From a virus, in IMG/VR virus record IMGVR_UViG_3300036398_000528, positions 1 through 33,316 of that record: a stretch of 33,316 nt of DNA, one strand, 5' to 3'. Position 1 is the stretch's first letter; every line of letters starts with the position of its first letter. Made by a program: the position numbers and the translations under genes. The notes under the pieces were generated by a model. The model did no database searches. It saw only the letters and a list, made by a program, of their open reading frames with translations, and was not told where the DNA came from. Shown piece by piece: positions 1-6,150 of this stretch.

Positions 1-254
1 CGATAAGCTTGCACCAATGCTTTTACGGACATTTCACGAGACCATAGTTGCTTCTCAGCCACCTGAGATTTTAATTCGTCGATTCTTGCCCTTATCTTGC
101 CCTCGTTCATCATGCGAGAAGCTTTAGGATAAACAGTGCTATCTTTCATGCCTTCAGCGTCATAAGCCATTCGATAAGCGTCTGCCTGTCCCATGCCATC
201 AGCGATTGCCTGAGCGAATGCTTCTTGCTTTGCGGTTAGCTTAACATCAGCCAT
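1..254 (-). CDS. terS: Terminase small subunit, N-terminal part (cut by window edge)
   Basis: The first 84 codons of a small terminase, the DNA-recognition subunit of the packaging motor, are visible before the gene runs off the left edge. The protein opens MADVKLTAKQEAFAQAIADG and continues with a region rich in Gln, Ala and Tyr (GQADAYRMAY) followed by SRMMNEGKIRARIDEL, the helix-turn-helix arrangement of the Terminase_2 family. The ATG overlaps the stop codon of the upstream methyltransferase by 8 nt, so the two are translationally coupled. The large subunit should follow to the left; its end appears at the right edge of the window. The family is assigned from motif recall, not from a search. 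Confidence 0.85.
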   Translation of the reverse strand, partial: MADVKLTAKQEAFAQAIADGMGQADAYRMAYDAEGMKDSTVYPKASRMMNEGKIRARIDELKSQVAEKQLWSREMSVKALVQAY

Positions 255-1506
255 CGAATGCCTCACCTGTCTCTGCGTGAACAGCCTTTTGCCCAGTGAA
301 GTCCTGCCAACGCTTGATAATTACATCGACATACTTTGGGTCAATCTCAATCCCGTATCCAATCTTACCCAATTTTTCAGCGGCAATAATTGTTGTGCCA
401 GTTCCACAGAAGCAATCAACAACGCCTCTGCTTCTGTTCATTATGTCACCAATCACAAATTCTGGCAAATGAACTGGGAATGTTGCTCCATGTATTTTTG
501 CAAATTCATTATTCCGTTGCGGTGGAGCCTGATAAACATTTGACCATTTTCCACGCCATGAAGCATAAGGAATGGCCCTAGATGCGTCATCCTTGGATGA
601 AAAAAGAAAAATCCATTCATATCTTGATGACATTACGCCTTCGGCCATAGCTGGCGCAGCGTGGCCCTTATCCCATGTAATAATGTCAATTAAATTGGAA
701 GAATGGTCTGACATCAATTTCATTAAAGGCCGTTTAGATTTAGCGAGTGGTTGCAGATTGAATGAAACAACATCGCAATGAGCAATAGCGCAGGATAATG
801 CGCCCTCAATCAATTCCACATAACCGCTTTCAGATGCGTTATCTTCATATGTTGAATACGCAGAAGATGCGTTTTTTAACGACGAATTGCCGCTTAGTTT
901 GATAGAACTTCCAAGATTATATGGTGGCGATGAAAATGTGACTATACCATCTTCAATCTTTAACTTGTTCCAATCATCAATGCTCGTTGCATCACCGCAT
1001 ACAACGCGATGTCGTCCCAAAACCCAAACGTCACCAAGCACTGTCTTTGGTGTTTCAGGCACTTCAGGAACAGCGTCTTCGTCGGTTAGCCCTTCTGTTG
1101 GCTTTGTTTCCAGCAATCCATCAAGGAACTTTTCGTCAAATCCCAATAGGTCTAGGTTAAAGTCCTCTAGGCTTAGGTCTTCAATCTCCGCCTTCAGCAT
1201 ATCCATATCCCACCCTGCGTTCAGGGCGAGTTGGTTATCTGCTATCACTAAGGCGCGTTGCTGCGATTTGCTCAGGTGATCGAGAACAATCACTGGCACT
1301 TCTTCCATGCCAAGTTTCCGCGCCGCCAGCAGTCTGCCATGCCCAGCAATAATGCTGTTATCGCCAGAAACAAGGATTGGGTTCGTCCAGCCAAACTCTT
1401 TAATGCTGGCTGCGATCTGCGCTACTTGTGCATCGCTATGCGTTCGGCTGTTAGCTGCATACGGAATGAGCTTGTCAACGCTGCGCTGTTCAATCTTAAC
1501 GTCCAT
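247..1506 (-). CDS. ParB-like domain fused to a beta-class DNA methyltransferase
   Basis: A 419-residue two-domain protein. Residues about 1-90 are a ParB/sulfiredoxin-like N-terminal domain, with the signature GHGRLLAARKLG at 55-66. After an acidic linker comes an N4-cytosine/N6-adenine methyltransferase of the N6_N4_Mtase family: motif IV SSPPYNLG at 192-199 and the AdoMet-binding motif I CFCGTGTT at 365-372. Motif IV preceding motif I marks the beta class, and SPPY favours N4-cytosine as target. Such fusions occur in phages and mobile elements. The ATG at 1506 overlaps the upstream stop (TGATG) behind a GAGGAT ribosome site; a TTG one codon upstream is less likely. It lies directly before terS. 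No restriction partner is visible, so protection of phage DNA is the likely role. Confidence 0.88.
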   Translation of the reverse strand: MDVKIEQRSVDKLIPYAANSRTHSDAQVAQIAASIKEFGWTNPILVSGDNSIIAGHGRLLAARKLGMEEVPVIVLDHLSKSQQRALVIADNQLALNAGWDMDMLKAEIEDLSLEDFNLDLLGFDEKFLDGLLETKPTEGLTDEDAVPEVPETPKTVLGDVWVLGRHRVVCGDATSIDDWNKLKIEDGIVTFSSPPYNLGSSIKLSGNSSLKNASSAYSTYEDNASESGYVELIEGALSCAIAHCDVVSFNLQPLAKSKRPLMKLMSDHSSNLIDIITWDKGHAAPAMAEGVMSSRYEWIFLFSSKDDASRAIPYASWRGKWSNVYQAPPQRNNEFAKIHGATFPVHLPEFVIGDIMNRSRGVVDCFCGTGTTIIAAEKLGKIGYGIEIDPKYVDVIIKRWQDFTGQKAVHAETGEAFDG

Positions 1507-1691
1507 CAATATCCTCCGTTTATCGTGCGCTTGTCGGCGCTTTCACCGACCAAGGTAAATGATTTGATTGTGGCTTCCCTTGTTCCCCAAGAATGCATCT
1601 TATCTCCGCATCTATGGCAATTAGGCGCATCTCCTTTGCCCTCGCATTGAAAGCCGCAATAGCAAGCGAATTTTGTTACGATCTCAACCAT
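1506..1691 (-). CDS. Small zinc-ribbon protein
   Basis: A 61-residue protein with two cysteine pairs, CYCGFQC near residues 9-15 and CHRCG near 24-28, followed by HSWG. The spacing suggests a zinc-ribbon fold. No enzymatic domain fits, and the function is unknown. The ATG at 1691 overlaps the end of the DUF3310 gene by 8 nt and is preferred over an upstream TTG. The C-terminal codons GGA GGA TAT serve as the ribosome-binding site for the methyltransferase downstream, so the genes are tightly coupled. Confidence 0.7.
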   Translation of the reverse strand: MVEIVTKFACYCGFQCEGKGDAPNCHRCGDKMHSWGTREATIKSFTLVGESADKRTINGGY

Positions 1692-1935
1692 TGCCTTCAA
1701 CCATCAAGTCTAAACGGACTTCCACCTCAATAAGCTTTGCAAGATAGTGCTGGCATTTTTTTAAATCTTGCGTGCCATTCTTATCACGATAGCGGGATAA
1801 ATACTTTATGCAATTACCTTGCAAATATCCTGCGAAAGCTTCTGGCGACATCCAGGACTCCATTGCCTCCCAAGGCTGAACGGATTTGGATGCGTAATGG
1901 TCTCCACCTACTTGATGTGAATTAATATCCTCCAT
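1684..1935 (-). CDS. DUF3310 family protein
   Basis: An 83-residue protein that fits the phage-typical DUF3310 family: a GGDHY-type N-terminal motif, then QPWEAMESW, then GNCIKYLSRYRDKNG followed by a Lys/Leu-rich helix. Members are widespread in tailed-phage early regions, are sometimes labelled nucleotide-kinase-like, and have no firm function. The ATG at 1935 is preferred over codons reaching to 1962 because it follows a GAGGAAA ribosome site within the end of the upstream HTH gene. It overlaps both neighbours in a chain of coupled genes. Confidence 0.8.
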   Translation of the reverse strand: MEDINSHQVGGDHYASKSVQPWEAMESWMSPEAFAGYLQGNCIKYLSRYRDKNGTQDLKKCQHYLAKLIEVEVRLDLMVEGNG

Positions 1936-2149
1936 CGAGCATTTCCTCCTCATCATATCCAAACGGATCGTATCCCTTCAGCATGGCATCGACTGCCACC
2001 ATGATAGGCCCAGTGATACGCACCTTGCCAGCTTCCATCTTGCGAATGGTTGTGCCGCCATTGTCAGGCGATAGGCGCAGCGCGTCAGCCATCTCGTTTA
2101 CGCTATAGCCCATGTGGTGACGGGCAAGCTTTAGTTTGTCTGGTGTCAT
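1922..2149 (-). CDS. Small helix-turn-helix DNA-binding protein (XRE-like)
   Basis: A 75-residue protein with a single XRE/Cro-type domain. Helix 1 contains KLARHHMGYSVNEMADALRL, and the later TTIRKMEAGKVRITGPIMVAVDAML matches the recognition helix and following core of such proteins. The C-terminus is acidic (DEEEM). It is probably a transcription regulator acting on phage promoters. The ATG overlaps the stop of the upstream methyltransferase as ATGA. It is distinct from the HTH protein at 6914-7120. Confidence 0.78.
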   Translation of the reverse strand: MTPDKLKLARHHMGYSVNEMADALRLSPDNGGTTIRKMEAGKVRITGPIMVAVDAMLKGYDPFGYDEEEMLDGGY

Positions 2150-2829
2150 GCTGTGATTCCTATAAACATATCGCCTTGGCGTTGTGCATCCTCAATGCGC
2201 TTGCAGGCTATGTCAAAATACTTTTGTTCGCGCTCAATGCCGATAAACTTGCGGCCCATTTGCATTGCTGCAACGCCTGTTGTCCCGCTGCCCATGAACG
2301 GGTCGAGGATGGTGCTGGATGGCTCTGGCAGATGCCCTATCGCCCACTTCATAACGCCTATGGGTTTTTGCGTTGGATGGTCTCCGCGAGGCTCTCCATT
2401 GGCGCGAGCAAACCCGTTCCAAAGGTAGCGAATGCGACGAACGGCCTTGTCAATATTCGTCCACGCAAGTTCACAATCGGCAAAGTCCGTGTCTCCGTTT
2501 TCTTTATCCCAAACAAGCCAGCATTTTGTGGGCGGCAGTGAATAGTAATTACCTCCAAAAATTATTTGCCAGTTAGCCTTCTTTCGCATGGCTTCGATAA
2601 GGGTAGCATCTATAGGCTTATCGTCCCAGTCAGAGTCGCCATAATCAGATGGCGTTGCGTTTCTCCATCTGGTCTTGTCACAAGTGCGCTTCTTGGCCTT
2701 ACCAGCAGCTTCACCAATCCCATAAGGCGGGTCAGTGACAACAGCGTCAACCTTTGGCAACGTAGGCAAGATGTCGCGGCAGTCGCCTAAATAAAGCGTG
2801 GCGTTTCCGATTATAACTGGCTCAGTCAT
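2146..2829 (-). CDS. DNA methyltransferase (N6_N4_Mtase family, DPPY type)
   Basis: A 227-residue beta-class DNA methyltransferase without extra domains. Motif IV DPPYGIG is at 33-39 and the AdoMet motif DPFMGSGTTG at 176-185, followed by a GRKFIGIE strand. DPPY is typical of adenine-N6 enzymes, in contrast to the SPPY enzyme at 247-1506. The ATG at 2829 overlaps the end of the DnaA-like gene; the longer frame to 2943 has no family similarity upstream. No restriction endonuclease lies nearby, so an orphan role in anti-restriction or in marking phage DNA is likely. Confidence 0.87.
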   Translation of the reverse strand: MTEPVIIGNATLYLGDCRDILPTLPKVDAVVTDPPYGIGEAAGKAKKRTCDKTRWRNATPSDYGDSDWDDKPIDATLIEAMRKKANWQIIFGGNYYSLPPTKCWLVWDKENGDTDFADCELAWTNIDKAVRRIRYLWNGFARANGEPRGDHPTQKPIGVMKWAIGHLPEPSSTILDPFMGSGTTGVAAMQMGRKFIGIEREQKYFDIACKRIEDAQRQGDMFIGITA

Positions 2830-3067
2830 TTTCAGATTCCATCTCTGCCACCTTCTGCAATGAGTGGACAATGGTGCTGTGATCGCGGTGCATAATCCGT
2901 CCAATCTCTGTGGTTGAATAGCCTTTTCCTCTAAGCCATACAACGCATTTGCGCCTTACTGCGACTAGTGCTTTCAGTTTGCTTTTGCCTAAAACATCTT
3001 CGGCTGTGTAACCATATAACTCTGCGATGGCATCAATCTCTGCTAGGTTCCGTTCTTTCGGTGTCAT
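2822..3067 (-). CDS. Stand-alone DnaA domain IV-like protein
   Basis: An 81-residue protein corresponding only to the C-terminal DNA-binding domain of the replication initiator DnaA. The region RRKCVVWLRGKGYSTTEIG is followed by RDHSTIVHSLQKV at 61-73, the DnaA signature that contacts the DnaA box. The AAA+ ATPase domain is absent. It could bind DnaA boxes in phage or host DNA without opening the origin, competing with host DnaA or acting as a regulator (inference). The ATG overlaps the upstream MazG-like stop as ATGA. Confidence 0.85.
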   Translation of the reverse strand: MTPKERNLAEIDAIAELYGYTAEDVLGKSKLKALVAVRRKCVVWLRGKGYSTTEIGRIMHRDHSTIVHSLQKVAEMESEND

Positions 3068-3360
3068 GAATTTTCCTTTAAGAAAATTCCGTCAACCATT
3101 TTTCCCTTGCGGTCTTTAATTTCCTGCCAGGCGTTATCGATGCAATCTTCAATCATCATGCCATTCTGTGCAGCCATGATGGTTAGCACCACGACCATAT
3201 CGCCAATGGCATCCGCAAATTCTATGTCGTTCTTTTTAGCGATAGCGTTAGCCAGTTCCCCAGCTTCCTCGATCAGTTTAACGAATTGGCTCTTTACATC
3301 GCTGCCTCTGATTAGGTTGCGGTCTTCAGCCCAGCGACGAATAAGTTCTGCGTAAAACAT
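3064..3360 (-). CDS. MazG-like nucleotide pyrophosphohydrolase
   Basis: A 98-residue protein of the MazG/all-alpha NTP pyrophosphatase superfamily. The metal-binding pattern EExxE is at residues 31-35 (EEAGE), followed by ExxD at 47-50 in the helix IEFADAIGDMVVVL. Length fits the single-domain phage type. Such enzymes hydrolyse NTPs or dNTPs to monophosphates and may adjust nucleotide pools or alarmones during infection. The ATG overlaps the upstream stop (TAATG). Confidence 0.85.
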   Translation of the reverse strand: MFYAELIRRWAEDRNLIRGSDVKSQFVKLIEEAGELANAIAKKNDIEFADAIGDMVVVLTIMAAQNGMMIEDCIDNAWQEIKDRKGKMVDGIFLKENS

Positions 3361-3581
3361 TAGATTTTGTCCTTTTTGATAAAGCGGCCAGTCTTGGGAT
3401 CGCGCCGTGAAGCTATGCGCTTGTAATACAACAGCTCACAGCGGTCACTTAGGTTTGCTGCTGTGTCTCGTGTCCACATTTCTTGCCAAAATTGATGGTC
3501 TCTATGTGTTAGCCACAAGAGCCATAGCGTTATGGCTTCCATAACCAGTAGCCCAATGATTGCGATTTGATATTGGTTCAC
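3360..3581 (-). CDS. Small membrane-anchored protein of unknown function
   Basis: A 73-residue protein with one N-terminal membrane segment (about residues 6-25, IAIIGLLVMEAITLWLLWL) and a basic, probably cytoplasmic tail ending RRDPKTGRFIKK, a tail seen in various small phage proteins. It starts with GTG behind a GGAGGATTAA ribosome site. Not recognised further. Confidence 0.6.
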   Translation of the reverse strand: MNQYQIAIIGLLVMEAITLWLLWLTHRDHQFWQEMWTRDTAANLSDRCELLYYKRIASRRDPKTGRFIKKDKI

Positions 3582-3611
3582 TTAATCCTCCATACTTACT
3601 GTGTTAATGGC

Positions 3612-3854
3612 TTATTCGGCATCGACAAAATCAGGGTATAGCAATCCCTGCGTAACGATTGCAGCAGCACAATGCTCTGCGCTTGAAAACTGATCCATGT
3701 AAGCAAAGCCCATTGCGTCAATACAGGCATCAAATAGGCGATTACTGTTGCGAATGTATTCGTGCGGATCGTCGCACGTTTCGATTGTGCCAGCGCGAAG
3801 CTGCTTTGATAGCAGTCCGTCGATGCGTTCGAATTGGTGGAGAGTGATGCTCAT
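3612..3854 (-). CDS. Hypothetical protein
   Basis: An 80-residue, mildly acidic, apparently soluble protein with no recognised motif. It contains a HEYIRNSNRLFDACIDAMG helix region and an Ala-rich C-terminal helix. Its ATG overlaps the stop of the upstream gene as ATGA, which supports expression as second gene of the transcript from the promoter near 4145-4173. Confidence 0.6.
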   Translation of the reverse strand: MSITLHQFERIDGLLSKQLRAGTIETCDDPHEYIRNSNRLFDACIDAMGFAYMDQFSSAEHCAAAIVTQGLLYPDFVDAE

Positions 3855-4099
3855 GCTAATCCAATCGCCTTGTCAGTAATAGTTAAATCGGTGTTGTCAT
3901 TGAAGAAGCGGCGGTAGTCTGCAAAAGTGCGGAATGTGTAGCAAGTTGCTGCGTTGCCCTTGATTGCTACTGCTGCAATCTTAACATTATGGCGGGCGGT
4001 GCGGGCGGAGATTAGCAATTCTTTTAAAGTGCTCATGCCATCGAAGTTGCCGATGTGCTGTGGCGCTTGACCTTCGCCGCGAATGTCCCAAATCATCAT
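3851..4099 (-). CDS. Hypothetical early protein, first gene after a cassette promoter
   Basis: An 82-residue protein without recognised motif, opening MMIWDIRGEG. It is the first gene of a transcript starting about 45 nt upstream of its ATG, behind one copy of the repeated promoter/leader-hairpin cassette. Early promoters of this kind often drive small host-takeover proteins (inference). ATG at 4099 or 4096; the site GGGAG upstream fits either. Confidence 0.65.
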   Translation of the reverse strand: MMIWDIRGEGQAPQHIGNFDGMSTLKELLISARTARHNVKIAAVAIKGNAATCYTFRTFADYRRFFNDNTDLTITDKAIGLA

Positions 4100-4195
4100 T
4101 GTCAGTCTCCCTGTTGGCGGGGAATATCCCCTTGCTGATGCACCCTCATAATCTTGGCGATTTTATATGTAAAGCACTTTTTTCATATTATCTAA
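4100..4195 (-). promoter_or_regulatory. Early promoter cassette P1 with leader hairpin
   Basis: Reading leftwards: an identical 18-nt block shared with two other promoters ends in the -35 box TTTACA (4168-4173), then a 17-nt spacer, then the -10 box TATGAG (4145-4150). The leader carries GCATCAGCAA, then the hairpin GGGG-ATATT-CCCC (4119-4131), then a GGGAG ribosome site. The cassette matches those at 4495-4610 and 10257-10360. Confidence 0.8.
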
Positions 4196-4209
4196 AAAAA
4201 TGCAAAACC

Positions 4210-4494
4210 TCACTCATCATCAGGCCACTCCATTTGTGGCTGAACCATACCGCACTTTTTGGGTGCAATGCCATCATCAAAGATGCGCCAGATAGATGCG
4301 CCACGCGCATTCATTACATCAACCCAATTATGGGCAAGGTTCATGGCGTGAGCCACATTTTCTGCATGAAGCAGGAACCATTCGCCACGATCATTCTCGA
4401 TAGCAACTGTGAAGTTGATGCCTTCAGCAAGCAAAGCCTTGCAAGCTGCTGGAGTGGCTGCTTCAAAAGCAGAAGAAAGAGAAGAAGAAAACAT
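4210..4494 (-). CDS. Hypothetical early protein, monocistronic
   Basis: A 94-residue protein with no confident family. Residues 1-25 are Ser/Ala-rich (MFSSSLSSAFEAATPAACKA), followed by INFTVAIENDRGEWFLLHAENVAHAM, a plausible small alpha/beta fold, and an acidic end. The ATG at 4494 follows a near-perfect AAGGAGGT site; an upstream extension to 4593 would run through the promoter. It appears to be the only gene between two cassette promoters. Confidence 0.72.
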   Translation of the reverse strand: MFSSSLSSAFEAATPAACKALLAEGINFTVAIENDRGEWFLLHAENVAHAMNLAHNWVDVMNARGASIWRIFDDGIAPKKCGMVQPQMEWPDDE

Positions 4495-4610
4495 AGCGAC
4501 CTCCTTATGGATGGGCGGAATTGCCCTTGCGCTGTTTTTCGTTGATGCCCTCTTATATGAATGCCAATTTATTGTGTAAAGCACTTTTTTCAATTATTGT
4601 GCGATATGCA
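4495..4610 (-). promoter_or_regulatory. Early promoter cassette P2 with leader hairpin
   Basis: Reading leftwards: the T-tract of the upstream terminator and TGCAT, the shared 18-nt block with -35 TTTACA (4575-4580), a 17-nt spacer, -10 TATAAG (4552-4557), AGGGCATCA, then the hairpin GGGC-AATTCC-GCCC (4513-4526) and AAGGAGGT before the ATG at 4494. The match to a sigma-70 promoter is strong. Confidence 0.85.
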
Positions 4611-4644
4611 AAAAAAAGCTGGGAGCGTTGCAGCGCAGCCCAGC
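4610..4644 (-). terminator. Rho-independent terminator with eight-T tract
   Basis: A hairpin at 4618-4644 has outer stem GCTGGG/CCCAGC and an inner GC-rich stem. On the minus strand it is followed at once by eight Ts (4617-4610). It ends the replication operon (O-like, P-like and the 55-residue gene), and promoter cassette P2 begins directly downstream. Confidence 0.87.
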
Positions 4645-4658
4645 CTTTATTTATATTT

Positions 4659-4708
4659 GCTGGATGCGTTGCACCGCAGTCCAGCCCCAAGAGCGTCACA
4701 AAGCTTGG
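4659..4708. repeat. Second copy of the terminator hairpin plus a third stem
   Basis: The 27-nt hairpin at 4659-4685 repeats the terminator hairpin at 4618-4644 with several substitutions, including a compensated pair (outer stem GCTGGA/TCCAGC instead of GCTGGG/CCCAGC). It lacks a T-tract. A weaker stem CCAAG/CTTGG follows at 4687-4708. The remaining sequence to 4764 shows no gene. Confidence 0.6.
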
Positions 4709-4764
4709 CAGCGAAGTAACAAATAATCGTTAAACCAAAGCAAAACTTATCGCAATCATCTTTC

Positions 4765-4932
4765 TTAATTTTTCTGCTGTTTTGCGTGCGCGATAGCTTC
4801 AAGCGCCCAGGCTTCAGGAGCGCCTACATAGCGCCCTTTGGCCCAGTGCTTGCGTATGTCATCCATCGTAAGCTTTCCAGCTTGGTATCGGATCAGATCG
4901 CACATTAGGTCTGTGGCTGCGCTCTTAATCAC
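4765..4932 (-). CDS. Small hypothetical protein downstream of the replication genes
   Basis: A 55-residue reading frame, opening MIKSAATDLMCDLIRYQAG and ending AKQQKN. It starts with GTG overlapping the P-like stop codon (GTGA), an overlap type used repeatedly in this operon, and ends before the terminator. The sequence is largely helical with an HWAKGRYVGAPEAWALEAI segment. Not recognised. An internal ATG nine codons later is an alternative start. Confidence 0.6.
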   Translation of the reverse strand: MIKSAATDLMCDLIRYQAGKLTMDDIRKHWAKGRYVGAPEAWALEAIAHAKQQKN

Positions 4933-5510
4933 CTGATTGTATATTCCCCGTCAGTGAAGCGAAGGTATCCCTGTGTTTCAGCAATACGCAACCAACGCTC
5001 TGGCTTGTCTTTTAGTTCAACAGGCTCATTGCATCGCAGCGACATTATAAATTCATCAAACCTTGCTTGCGTGTGGTTCGCGCAAATCTTCAGAGCCTTT
5101 TCCTTTTTTGTGCTTGGCGGAGTATATCGCTCCAATATCTCTAAGCACTGGCGCGGCGTTGGAAACCAATCCAGTTCCTTGCAGACACGCTCAGTCATGT
5201 AGCTAAGAGCTTCTTTCGTGTAGCCGCCAAGAATCCTGGCATAGACTGCTGTTCGCATCTGTCCGCTTTGCTCGTCGGTGTTCTTGCTTGGCAAGGTTGC
5301 CTCAATGAATTGCAGTTGCTTGGCAAGTTCACGGGTTTCCACTGGAACATTCTCGACTGGCATCGCTAGGGCAAGAGACCTAAGCTCGTCGCACTCTGCT
5401 ATTGTAAGATCAGAACGGCTCATCAGGGTGTCCATCCGCAACGTATCGAAGTGCTGCGGCAAATCCGTTTTCGTTTCCACGTTGATTAGTTGTCCGATTT
5501 GTTGCGCCAT
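4929..5510 (-). CDS. Putative replicative helicase loader (lambda P-like)
   Basis: A 193-residue soluble protein directly downstream of the O-like initiator. Its C-terminal half contains ALSYMTERVCKELDWFPTP, resembling the aromatic-Pro-Ser/Thr-Pro helical region of lambda P-type and similar phage loaders. Together with gene order this suggests recruitment of the host DnaB helicase to the phage origin; sequence similarity alone is weak. The ATG at 5510 follows GGAAAG; an ATG at 5522 is possible. Either way it overlaps the end of the initiator gene by about 100 nt in another frame. Confidence 0.55.
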   Translation of the reverse strand: MAQQIGQLINVETKTDLPQHFDTLRMDTLMSRSDLTIAECDELRSLALAMPVENVPVETRELAKQLQFIEATLPSKNTDEQSGQMRTAVYARILGGYTKEALSYMTERVCKELDWFPTPRQCLEILERYTPPSTKKEKALKICANHTQARFDEFIMSLRCNEPVELKDKPERWLRIAETQGYLRFTDGEYTIR

Positions 5511-6150
5511 TTTTCTTTCCATCTACCCATGTTGCTTTGAATCCCTGCCACCCTCGTTCAATGGCTTCAGTGATTGCGGCCTCTAATGTCCATCCTGCCA
5601 ACGCAGCTTCACGCTCAATGCCTTTCAATGCCGTTTCAGTGAAAGCTGCCTTCCTATGATTCTTCCAATCCTTCCAAAGTTGGTCACAAAATCCATCAGG
5701 CTTAGAAGCTGAAACGCTCCTGCGTTTTGTTGTTAATACGTTAGTATTAACTTCTGTATCTGTATCTGTATCTGTCTCTTGGCCCGTTACTGAAACGTTT
5801 CGTTCCCGTTTCATAGCGTTATGCTGCTGCTTTTCCCTGTATTTTTTTACACGGCTTGTGCTGTTATCGCTTTTGTATTGCAGTTCATCCCAAGCAACTG
5901 GTGACAGGTTTTCATCAACCAGATTGACCTCCTGCAAGCGCCTTCCAATCTCATCTAATTCACGCAACTGCACGCCCAACTTGACAGCAATTTTTCGCAA
6001 TCTCAGATTGTCATTTGGCGTATCCAGAAGGCCATCAGCCTTTAGGCAGCATAAGGCAACAAAGTGCCAGCGATCTTCAAAAGCCAACAAGCGCAGCTTT
6101 TCGTCATCAACTATTCGGTGATATAGTCGGAACCACTGCAGGCCACTCAC
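5410..6150 (-). CDS. O-like phage replication initiator
   Basis: A 246-residue protein. Residues 1-100 form a winged-helix-like domain opening MSGLQWFRLYHRIVDDEKL and containing RWHFVALCCLKADGLLD, as in phage replisome organiser/DnaT-type proteins. A low-complexity hydrophilic linker with a TDTDTDTE run follows at about 125-135. The C-terminal part has AIERGWQGFKATW, a helicase-loader/DnaT-like interaction segment. It starts with GTG overlapping the upstream stop (GTGA). Candidate origin repeats lie in the DNA encoding the linker, as in lambda O, whose gene also contains the origin. Confidence 0.75.
   Translation of the reverse strand: MSGLQWFRLYHRIVDDEKLRLLAFEDRWHFVALCCLKADGLLDTPNDNLRLRKIAVKLGVQLRELDEIGRRLQEVNLVDENLSPVAWDELQYKSDNSTSRVKKYREKQQHNAMKRERNVSVTGQETDTDTDTEVNTNVLTTKRRSVSASKPDGFCDQLWKDWKNHRKAAFTETALKGIEREAALAGWTLEAAITEAIERGWQGFKATWVDGKKNGATNRTTNQRGNENGFAAALRYVADGHPDEPF
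5705..5815. other. Candidate replication origin inside the O-like gene
   Basis: Perfect inverted repeat GTTAATAC-gtta-GTATTAAC at 5732-5751; three CTGTAT hexamers plus CTGTCT in tandem at 5754-5777; palindrome GAAACGTTTC at 5792-5801; and TGAAACG twice (5710-5716 and 5791-5797), the second copy inverted again as CGTTTCA at 5807-5813. Clustered dyads and repeats inside an initiator gene are the layout of lambdoid origins. Function is inferred. Confidence 0.45.

Noticed and set aside
2050-2541. A 163-codon plus-strand frame opposite the DPPY methyltransferase
   Set aside because: Cys/Ala/His-rich shadow without ribosome site; the minus-strand enzyme has all conserved motifs.
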